In this document: piece after piece, positions 1-5,408 of the stretch
Layout of the letters: each line of letters starts with the position of its first letter
Position numbering within the stretch: the first letter of the stretch is position 1
NCBI GenBank assembly: GCA_016937315.1
Contig: JAFGWD010000265.1
Coordinates: forward strand, 1 to 7,929
Length of the DNA: 7,929 bases
Origin: Rhodospirillaceae bacterium
GTDB lineage: Bacteria > Pseudomonadota > Alphaproteobacteria > Rhodospirillales > Rhodospirillaceae
Direction: 5' to 3'
Notes under the pieces: model-generated
What the model was told of the DNA's origin: nothing
What the model saw: only the letters and a program-made list of their open reading frames with translations
Databases searched by the model: none
Made by a program: the position numbers and the translations under genes

Positions 1-78
1 GAAAACGGTACATGGCGCCGCGCACCCCCGCGACCACAAAACCGATTGATCCGGCAAATCCACCGCCCCTACAGATCG
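1..78. other. Window edge downstream of the kdpE-like gene; no supported gene
   Basis: This is the 78 nt after the stop codon of the response regulator, at the edge of the window. I see no hairpin followed by a T-run on the minus strand, so transcription of the operon may continue leftwards. One minus-strand frame stays open to the window edge and contains an ATG at 13-11 followed by only three full codons. A G-rich stretch lies upstream of it, but this is too little to call a gene. Confidence 0.3.
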
Positions 79-777
79 CTACTCCGACAGACGATAGCCA
101 ACCCCCGGCTCCGTGCTAATGAAGCGCGGCGCATTGGGATCGTCCCCCAATTTCTGGCGCAGATGCCCAATGTGCACTCTGAGGTAATGGGTTTCCGTCA
201 CATGCGCCGCACCCCACACTTCACGCAGCAGAACATCATGGGTCAACACTTTACCGACACTGCGAGTCAGTAACCGCAAAAGATCGAACTCCTTGCGGGT
301 CAAACGAACTTCCTTGTCATCAACCTCGACCCGACGCGCCGCATAATCCACCACCAAGCCACCACGCGCATAACCAGCCTCACCAGACGCTGACGCCGCA
401 TCACGCCCACGTAGCAACACCCGCACCCGGGCCACCAACTCGGCAATGCCGAACGGCTTACTCACATAATCGTTGGCGCCATGTTCCAGTGCTTCCACCT
501 TGTCGGTTTCATCGGCACGCACAGACAACACCAGAATCGGCACGGACGACCACTCACGGATACGTCGGATCACCATCTGGCCGTCCATATCCGGCAAACC
601 GAGATCCAGAACCACAAGGTCCGGCTTTTCCTCGGCCAGTTTACGGATCGCGTCCTCGCCACGCGAGGCCTCGATCACCGCATAACCATGTGCAAACAAG
701 CTGATGCGTAGGAATTTGCGAATCTGCGATTCATCGTCCACCACCAAGATGTGCTGACGCACGGATTCAGTCATCAT
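79..777 (-). CDS. kdpE: KdpE-like OmpR/PhoB-family response regulator
   Basis: This is a cytoplasmic DNA-binding response regulator of 232 residues, the usual length of KdpE. The N-terminal receiver domain (about residues 8-120) has the acidic pair D14/D15, the phospho-acceptor D58 in a VVLDLGLPDMDG motif, the switch residue S85 and K107 in SKPF. A winged-helix DNA-binding domain of the OmpR type fills about residues 135-231 (LTRKEFDLLRLL, then LREVWG, then HLRQKLGDD and the GVGYRL end). All catalytic residues are present, so it should be phosphorylated by the histidine kinase encoded just upstream, which overlaps it at ATGA (777-774). Two ATG codons stand in tandem at 777 and 774. A GAAGGA motif at 788-783 is 5 nt from the first and 8 nt from the second, so the true start may be 774 (231 residues). 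Family assignment is firm. The target genes are inferred: trkH, not kdpFABC, is the linked potassium gene. It could instead be named only as a general OmpR-family regulator. Confidence 0.9.
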   Translation of the reverse strand: MMTESVRQHILVVDDESQIRKFLRISLFAHGYAVIEASRGEDAIRKLAEEKPDLVVLDLGLPDMDGQMVIRRIREWSSVPILVLSVRADETDKVEALEHGANDYVSKPFGIAELVARVRVLLRGRDAASASGEAGYARGGLVVDYAARRVEVDDKEVRLTRKEFDLLRLLTRSVGKVLTHDVLLREVWGAAHVTETHYLRVHIGHLRQKLGDDPNAPRFISTEPGVGYRLSE

Positions 778-2351
778 GCGTTTCCTTCACCACCATCGTC
801 GTCCTCCGGTGGCGGTGGCGCCAACGGCAAAACCACGACAACTTCGGCCCCAACGCCTCCAAACGCTTCATCCGCACGGATCGTGCCGCCGTGGGCTTCC
901 ACCAGCCCACGACAAATGGCAAGACCAAGACCCGTTCCCGCAACCTGCGAGTCTCCCGCCCGAACCCGATAGAACATATCGAAAACTCGTTCCCGGTCTT
1001 CGGAAGAAATGCCGCTTCCCTGATCAGCAATACGAATGACCACTGTGTCGTCAGAACGCACCGCATTGATTGTGATACGTCCACCCGGCGGTGAATACTT
1101 CGCCGCATTATCAAGGATGTTGACGAACACTTGCTCCATCAGCACGGGATCAAGAAACACCAGCGGCATCGCCTCATCCACCGCAACCCGCAAACTGAAC
1201 GGCGCAAGCAAGTCGCGCGACGCCGACACAGCATGTCCAATCACATCCCTCAGATCTACCCAATCCCGCCGAGGCAACAAACCGCCGTAGCTCAACCGTG
1301 TCATGTCCAAAAGATTTTGTACGAAGCGGTTCAGACGGCTGGCTTCATCCAGAATGGTGTGCACCAGATCGGCACGTTCCTCCGCAGAGATCACATCCCC
1401 AACCATTGACAATGTGGTCGCCGAACCAATCACCGAGACCAGAGGGGTTCGCAGATCATGCGATATGGAAGACAACAGAGCGGCACGCAACGTTTCGGTT
1501 TCAGAGAGCAGACGAGAATCCTCGGCCGCTGTCGCAAGTTGAACACGCTCAATCGCCACCGCCGCCTGATCGGCAACGGTACGCAACACATCCTCTTGGT
1601 CTACGGTGATTCCTCTCGCCGCCCCCGCAAACGCTACGCCCAGCACCCCAACCCGGCCTCGTGCAGTCTTCAATGGCATGAACAAATGCTCAGAATCGGG
1701 GAAAACGCGTGTCGCATGTCCTGCCGGATGACCCCTGCGCCAGGCACATTCTGCTGCCGTGCGTTCCAAAGAAGAAAGCGCCCCCCATGACGCCGCACCG
1801 GCTGCAACCTGCAAGGCTTCCACATCATTGGCCTGCGGCAATAAGACCAGAGACGATGCACCCAAGGTCGCCGCAACATGGCCACACACAGCACCAACCA
1901 CATCCTCCAGGCCAGACGCGGCAGCAACCTTACTGCTAAAATCATAAAGCACGGCCGTCCTTTGCGCCACATGCTGGGCTGCAATCAACTGTCCACGCAC
2001 CCAGCCCGTCAAATTTCCGGTCAGCGCCGCAACCAAAAGAAAAAACGCGAGCGTCAGGCTGTCGCCCTCATGATCAACGAAAAAAGTAAAATATGGGGGG
2101 GTAAAAAAGAAATTATAGACGGCACTGCTCAACACACCCGCATAGATCGCTGGCAACGCCCCAAAACGCATCGCCACCAACAGCACCGCCGACAAGAAAA
2201 CCAGAGAAAGGTTGGGGAGAGGCAGAACCTTTTCCAGGCCATAAGCAATGCCACCCGCCGCCGTTACCGCCACCATTCCCCAAACATAAGGAACCAACCG
2301 TTGCCAAAACGGTGGCGCGACACGAATCAGAGGCACCTCATCCTCGGCCAT
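774..2351 (-). CDS. kdpD: Short KdpD-type sensor histidine kinase lacking the N-terminal KdpD/Usp domains
   Basis: This is an inner-membrane sensor kinase of 525 residues that phosphorylates the adjacent KdpE-like regulator. A four-helix membrane region of the KdpD (DUF4118) type spans about residues 21-119, with a short cytoplasmic tail first and the characteristic YNFFFTPPYFTF stretch near residues 79-90. A GAF-like domain follows (about 131-268). Next come HisKA with the phospho-accepting H298 in SISHDLRTPL, and HATPase_c with the N box around N415 (NILDNAAKYSPPGG), G1 box DQGSG (443-447) and G2 box GTGLGL (472-477). The tail is proline-rich then acidic. Full KdpD proteins are near 900 residues. 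Here the N-terminal KdpD nucleotide-binding and universal-stress-protein-like half is absent, with no sign of it upstream, where trkH sits. The start at ATG 2351 is chosen because AGGAG at 2365-2361 lies 9 nt upstream. A TTG at 2378 in the same frame would add nine residues but removes this ribosome site from use. Kinase function is clear; potassium as the signal is an inference from family and from trkH. Confidence 0.9.
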   Translation of the reverse strand: MAEDEVPLIRVAPPFWQRLVPYVWGMVAVTAAGGIAYGLEKVLPLPNLSLVFLSAVLLVAMRFGALPAIYAGVLSSAVYNFFFTPPYFTFFVDHEGDSLTLAFFLLVAALTGNLTGWVRGQLIAAQHVAQRTAVLYDFSSKVAAASGLEDVVGAVCGHVAATLGASSLVLLPQANDVEALQVAAGAASWGALSSLERTAAECAWRRGHPAGHATRVFPDSEHLFMPLKTARGRVGVLGVAFAGAARGITVDQEDVLRTVADQAAVAIERVQLATAAEDSRLLSETETLRAALLSSISHDLRTPLVSVIGSATTLSMVGDVISAEERADLVHTILDEASRLNRFVQNLLDMTRLSYGGLLPRRDWVDLRDVIGHAVSASRDLLAPFSLRVAVDEAMPLVFLDPVLMEQVFVNILDNAAKYSPPGGRITINAVRSDDTVVIRIADQGSGISSEDRERVFDMFYRVRAGDSQVAGTGLGLAICRGLVEAHGGTIRADEAFGGVGAEVVVVLPLAPPPPEDDDGGEGNA

Positions 2352-2360
2352 TCTGGTTTT

Positions 2361-2365
2361 CTCCT
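2361..2365 (-). promoter_or_regulatory. Ribosome binding site deciding the kdpD-like start
   Basis: On the minus strand AGGAG is followed by a 9-nt spacer and ATG at 2351. It lies in the 36-nt gap after the trkH stop and favours ATG 2351 over the TTG at 2378, which is upstream of this motif. Confidence 0.7.
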
Positions 2366-2387
2366 CATGGCAAACCAAGACGCCGCA

Positions 2388-3842
2388 TTAATCCCGCCAG
2401 AACCCTATGCTCAGCAACACATAAACAGTCATCAATTCCAGTCGTCCCAGCAGCATCGCAACAGCAAGCAACCATTTCGCTGCGTCGGGAACGTCTCGAA
2501 AGGTCGTCGCAGGGCCAACCAACGGGCCCAAGCCCGGTCCCGCATTGGCCATCGCCTGTGCAACAGCACTGGTGGATGACAGGTAATCCAAGCCTGAAAT
2601 CATACACGCTGTGGAAAACCCCGCCCATGTTAGAAGGTACATGAAAAAGAAATTACGCACCGAACCTATGGTTTCGTTATCCAACGCGTGACCATCATGG
2701 CGCACCACGGTTACCCGGTGTGGCGACAAGGCACGCCGCATCTGATAGGTCATGCTGCGAAACAGGATTTGCCAGCGAAAGATTTTTATCGCACCCGCCG
2801 TCGACCCTGCACACCCACCAACGAACATCAAGAGCATGAACACGGCAATCGCCCATGCCCCCCAACGGCTATAATCGGTGGTGGCAAACCCGGTATCGGT
2901 CAGAATCGAAACCACATTAAATGCAGAATCACGCACAGCCGCGCCAAACGGCACGCCGCCGGTTTTCCAACGTAGCACAGAGGTACCGGCAACAGCTAAA
3001 CTCAGAACCAGCAAAAACATTGGCACTTGGCGTTCACGCAGCAAAACCCTACGCCAATCCATAAAAAGGCGAGCATAAAACACCAAGGGAAGTGCTCCCA
3101 TCGTCATGAAAACCATCAGAACCGCTTCGATCGGCACGGAATTATAAAAGCCGACCGAGGCATCTTTGGTAGAGAACCCGCCGGTAGCAACCGCCGCCAT
3201 CGCATGGTTAATCGCATCAAACGGCGTCATCCCTGCGACCACCAACAGCACCGCACACACAACGATCAGCCCCACGTAAACCAAAGCCGTCAGGCCAACA
3301 ACATGAAAAGTCCGTGGCACCGGACGCTCCGAAATATCGGAGGATTCGGAATGGAACAATTGCATGCCGCCGACCCGTAAGAACGGCATCATGATCATCG
3401 CCATGGCAATGATTCCCAAACCGCCAATTCCTTGCAGCATCGATCGCCATAGCAATAGCCCCGGCGCCATCGTGTCCAAACCGACCAGAATCGTCGAACC
3501 GGACGTCGTTAACCCCGACATGGCTTCGAAAAAAGCATCCGTGAAGCTGATTCCTATGGAACAAAAAGCCAAGGGTAAAGCCGCAAATACCGTCACCGCC
3601 AACCAGCCGACAACTGTCAGCAAAAAACCGGTACGAATGGAAAAATGCTTCGGTGCACCGCGATTGGCTTCCATTAAGGACAGACCGACATAGAACGTCA
3701 CCGACATAGAAGCCAGAAACACCTGCCAATCTGGATTGCCATCGAAATAATCCACGATCGCCGGGACGGCCATCGCCGAGGCAACAACATTCAGCAAGAT
3801 CCCCGTGACGAACAAAACAAATTGAAACGAACCGACAGACAT
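2388..3842 (-). CDS. trkH: TrkH-family potassium uptake channel subunit
   Basis: This is an integral inner-membrane potassium-translocating subunit of 484 residues, the usual TrkH length. It would normally work with a cytoplasmic NAD/ATP-binding TrkA ring, which is not in the window. The four pore-loop repeats can be read: TTSGS at 112-116, ATGGFS at 219-224, DTGFAT around 316-321 and NAGPGLG at 433-439. Each carries the filter-region glycine. The GGCAGSTAGAIK segment (342-353), the GRLE motif (466-469) near the C-terminus and many hydrophobic helices also fit TrkH. The start at ATG 3842 is supported by GGGAGG 8 nt upstream. An in-frame TTG at 3899 would add 19 residues that do not resemble a membrane-protein start. 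The stop lies 36 nt before the KdpD-like gene and all three genes run the same way, so they are probably co-transcribed. The operon therefore appears to couple Trk uptake to a KdpDE-type sensor pair. KtrB-like function is the nearest alternative, but length and the C-terminal motifs favour TrkH. Confidence 0.93.
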   Translation of the reverse strand: MSVGSFQFVLFVTGILLNVVASAMAVPAIVDYFDGNPDWQVFLASMSVTFYVGLSLMEANRGAPKHFSIRTGFLLTVVGWLAVTVFAALPLAFCSIGISFTDAFFEAMSGLTTSGSTILVGLDTMAPGLLLWRSMLQGIGGLGIIAMAMIMMPFLRVGGMQLFHSESSDISERPVPRTFHVVGLTALVYVGLIVVCAVLLVVAGMTPFDAINHAMAAVATGGFSTKDASVGFYNSVPIEAVLMVFMTMGALPLVFYARLFMDWRRVLLRERQVPMFLLVLSLAVAGTSVLRWKTGGVPFGAAVRDSAFNVVSILTDTGFATTDYSRWGAWAIAVFMLLMFVGGCAGSTAGAIKIFRWQILFRSMTYQMRRALSPHRVTVVRHDGHALDNETIGSVRNFFFMYLLTWAGFSTACMISGLDYLSSTSAVAQAMANAGPGLGPLVGPATTFRDVPDAAKWLLAVAMLLGRLELMTVYVLLSIGFWRD

Positions 3843-3850
3843 CGGCGCGG

Positions 3851-3856
3851 CCTCCC
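3851..3856 (-). promoter_or_regulatory. Ribosome binding site deciding the trkH start
   Basis: GGGAGG on the minus strand lies 8 nt before ATG 3842. This strong Shine-Dalgarno match is the reason for rejecting the upstream TTG at 3899 as start. Confidence 0.75.
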
Positions 3857-3905
3857 AGGCGATGGACCTTACCCAAGAGTGCTCCGTACACGAAAACAAG
3901 GCAGC

Positions 3906-3927
3906 TAAAGATCCCGCAGAATCTTTA
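3906..3927. repeat. Inverted repeat upstream of trkH (possible operator)
   Basis: TAAAGAT (3906-3912) and ATCTTTA (3921-3927) form perfect 7-nt arms around an 8-nt spacer, centred about 75 nt before the trkH start. An overlapping imperfect repeat pairs ATCCCGC (3911-3917) with GCGGAT (3929-3934). A binding site for the operon's own regulator is one possibility, but it does not match a KdpE consensus that I can state. A leader hairpin is another. Confidence 0.4.
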
Positions 3928-4014
3928 CGCGGATTTTACCTCCCACCCGCATGGGACGGATACACACCCACAAGAATCACCGGAATGCCTTAGTTTTAAT
4001 CTGAATTCTTTGTA

Positions 4015-4031
4015 TGCACAAAATTGGTGCA
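4015..4031 (+). promoter_or_regulatory. NtrC-type enhancer site
   Basis: The 17-nt site TGCACAAAATTGGTGCA agrees with the enteric NtrC consensus TGCACYWWWWTGGTGCA at all but one position (A in place of the pyrimidine). The palindrome extends one base each side, giving 6-nt arms ATGCAC and GTGCAT (4014-4032) around a 7-nt spacer. Its centre is about 127 nt upstream of the start point predicted from the sigma-54 element at 4124-4139, a normal distance for an NtrC upstream activating sequence. A half site, TGCACT at 4077-4082, lies 62 nt further on, close to six helical turns. The close match suggests NtrC, or the related NtrX, activates the MCP-like gene under nitrogen limitation. Binding itself is inferred. 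Confidence 0.72.
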
Positions 4032-4091
4032 TTTTTAATAACGCCCGTCTATACCTGTCCCAGCCAAGATCATCAATGCACTGATAATCAA

Positions 4092-4104
4092 TATCAATTC
4101 TTTT
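4092..4104 (+). promoter_or_regulatory. Putative IHF binding site
   Basis: TATCAATTCTTTT fits the IHF core consensus WATCAANNNNTTR at every fixed position except the last (T instead of A or G). It lies in an AT-rich stretch with three ATCAAT copies (4072, 4087, 4093). It sits between the NtrC-like site and the sigma-54 element, centred near -52 from the predicted start point, where a bend would bring the activator to the polymerase. The motif is degenerate, so its position carries most of the weight. Confidence 0.5.
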
Positions 4105-4123
4105 CCGCTTTACAGAAAAAAAA

Positions 4124-4139
4124 TGGCGCACTTTTTGCT
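4124..4139 (+). promoter_or_regulatory. Sigma-54 (RpoN) -24/-12 promoter
   Basis: TGGCGCACTTTTTGCT matches the consensus TGGCACGNNNNTTGCW with the key GG (4125-4126) and GC (4137-4138) exactly 10 nt apart. Ten of the twelve specified positions agree. The expected start of transcription is near 4150, giving a leader of about 77 nt before ATG 4227. The NtrC-like enhancer and IHF-like site upstream are correctly placed, which strongly supports the call. Confidence 0.7.
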
Positions 4140-4226
4140 TGCGCTCCCCACCCAAAAGAAGGGGGAAGTAACGCACATCAAGACACCGCCATTTGGACCA
4201 TTACGGAAAAAAGGGAAAGAGGCACT

Positions 4227-5330
4227 ATGCCACGCCGCATGCGATTGATCATGAGCACCACCCAAAGAGACGTCCAAGGATTTGCCAAAAGCAGTGAGGC
4301 CATAGCCCATCAAACACAGCTTTTAGCCTTAAACGCGACCATTGAAGCCGCACGTGCGGGAGACGCAGGACGCGGTTTTACTGTGGTCGCCTCCGAGGTC
4401 AAAACCCTAGCAAGGCAGTCTGCCAGCAACTCCGAAGAAATGCGTTCTGTCGTTTTGAACCGCATCAAACAAGGCTTGGACATCAGCGACACTCTGGTTA
4501 AGGACCTGGAGGGAACGCGGATCGTGGACATGGCGCAGACCTTGGTGCAATTGATTGTTCGTAATCTTTATGAACGCACTGCCGATGTGCGCTGGTGGGC
4601 CACCGACGAAGCCTTCTGGCGAGCCTTAGAAGACCACACGACAGATCGTACGGACCGCGCCTGCGAACGCTTGGCCGTTATCAACCAATTTTATTCTGTG
4701 TACCTGGACTTGGTTCTGGTCGATTTGCAAGGCAACGTCATCGCCGCGTCTCAACGCAACCGCTTCCCCGAGATTATGAACAACACCTACGCCACCACCC
4801 CCTGGTTTAGAAAGGCCATCGCCACGAACAGCGGCGATGACTACATCGTCGATGACATTTTCACCGACCCGGCCCACGACCATTCCCCCGTCGCCTTGTA
4901 CGCTGCGGCGGTCCGCGAGGGCGGCGACATCAACGGTAAAGTGCTCGGAGCCTTAGGCGTGTTTTTTGATTGGGGCGCACAATCCCACAGTATCGTCTGT
5001 GATGAACCCAACCTTACCGTCGAAGAATGGAGCCGTACCCGCGTTCTTTTGCTGGATGCGCAGCATCGGGTCATCGCCGCATCAGATGGACAAGGTCTTT
5101 ACCAGCCATGTGTATTTGATGCGAACAACCAAAACAAAGGCACCATCATCACCAAGGACGGACGCTTGATTGCCTTCGCCAAAACCATTGGCTATGAAGC
5201 CTATGACGGGTTGGGGTGGATCGGCGTGATTGAACAAAGACGCCTAAGCGACGACGAATTGCGTGCCCATATGGAAACGTTCACATCCTTTGGAACCGCG
5301 ACCACACGCACCAACGCTCTCGCCATGTGA
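4227..5330 (+). CDS. Soluble MCP-like protein: N-terminal chemoreceptor hairpin tip plus C-terminal Cache/PDC-like sensor
   Basis: This protein of 367 residues has no signal peptide or membrane segment, so it should be cytosolic. Residues about 15-72 match the signalling tip of methyl-accepting chemotaxis proteins: QTQLLALNATIEAARAGD, then GRGFTVVASEVKTLARQSA. The residues equivalent to Tsr L380, E385, R388, V398 and E402 are kept (L35, E40, R43, V53, E57). Tsr F373 and N376 are replaced by H28 and Q31, and E391 by D46. The long methylation helices and HAMP domain are missing. After a helical linker (about 75-120, leading into RTADVRWWATDEAFW), two PAS-like halves resemble a double Cache (PDC) sensor: about 150-248, with YLDLVLVDLQGNVIAAS, PWF (192-194) and DDYIVDD (204-210), and about 270-350, with RVLLLDAQHRVIAASDG. 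It may couple a cytoplasmic ligand to CheA/CheW arrays or act on other partners; the ligand is unknown. ATG 4227 follows purine-rich AAGGGAAAGAGG (4211-4222). It is convergent with lpd and sits behind a predicted NtrC/sigma-54 promoter. Similar proteins occur in alphaproteobacteria, as far as I recall. Confidence 0.82.
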   Translation: MPRRMRLIMSTTQRDVQGFAKSSEAIAHQTQLLALNATIEAARAGDAGRGFTVVASEVKTLARQSASNSEEMRSVVLNRIKQGLDISDTLVKDLEGTRIVDMAQTLVQLIVRNLYERTADVRWWATDEAFWRALEDHTTDRTDRACERLAVINQFYSVYLDLVLVDLQGNVIAASQRNRFPEIMNNTYATTPWFRKAIATNSGDDYIVDDIFTDPAHDHSPVALYAAAVREGGDINGKVLGALGVFFDWGAQSHSIVCDEPNLTVEEWSRTRVLLLDAQHRVIAASDGQGLYQPCVFDANNQNKGTIITKDGRLIAFAKTIGYEAYDGLGWIGVIEQRRLSDDELRAHMETFTSFGTATTRTNALAM

Positions 5331-5370
5331 GGCTCATTACAAGGACAACACAGCCACGCCGCACGGCACC

Positions 5371-5405
5371 GAAAAACCGGGAGCCAGGCCCCCGGCTTTC
5401 TTTTT
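5371..5405. terminator. Bidirectional intrinsic terminator between convergent genes
   Basis: CCGGG (5377-5381) pairs with CCCGG (5391-5395). An A/C mismatch and two further G-C pairs (5383-5384 with 5388-5389) close a CAG loop. On the plus strand the stem is followed by CTTTCTTTTT, and on the minus strand by a run of five T (complement of 5372-5376). It can therefore end transcription of the MCP-like gene, which stops at 5330, and of lpd, which stops at 5409. Confidence 0.75.
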
Positions 5406-5408
5406 ACA

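Larger units (their letters stand above)
3843..4226. other. Divergent intergenic regulatory region between trkH and the MCP-like gene
   Basis: These 384 nt are visibly richer in A and T than the flanking genes and separate two divergently read genes. The right half holds an NtrC-like site, an IHF-like site and a sigma-54 element, all described separately, that point toward the plus-strand gene. The left half holds an inverted repeat near trkH. An open plus-strand frame runs from 4014 into the MCP-like gene, but its first 71 codons overlap these regulatory motifs and do not resemble a protein domain, so I treat the stretch as non-coding. I found no convincing sigma-70 promoter for trkH: a TAAAAT hexamer on the minus strand near 3940 has no good -35 partner. 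Confidence 0.7.

Noticed and set aside
1878..2579. Plus-strand open frame of 233 codons across the kdpD-like and trkH genes
   Set aside because: It is antisense to two well-supported genes, its product is rich in Arg, His, Gln and Pro with no recognisable domain, and it has no clear ribosome site.
3217..3891. Second minus-strand open frame within trkH
   Set aside because: It is an overlapping alternative frame of the trkH coding sequence; the trkH frame carries all the pore motifs.
3843..3899. Longer trkH from TTG 3899
   Set aside because: It adds 19 residues without membrane-protein character, whereas ATG 3842 has GGGAGG at 8 nt.
3902..3915. Minus-strand sigma-54 element for trkH
   Set aside because: GG and GC are 10 nt apart on the minus strand, but nearly all other consensus positions disagree, so it is a chance match.
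4014..4040. Hairpin plus T-run as an intrinsic terminator
   Set aside because: The 6-nt arms are followed by TTTTT, but the stem is weak and AT-containing and no upstream plus-strand gene needs termination. The match to the NtrC consensus explains the palindrome better.
4014..4226. N-terminal extension of the MCP-like gene from an ATG at 4014 (71 more residues)
   Set aside because: The ATG lies inside the NtrC-like palindrome and the frame crosses the IHF and sigma-54 motifs. The encoded peptide has no domain character, while ATG 4227 has a purine-rich ribosome site. The extension is best explained as a chance open frame.
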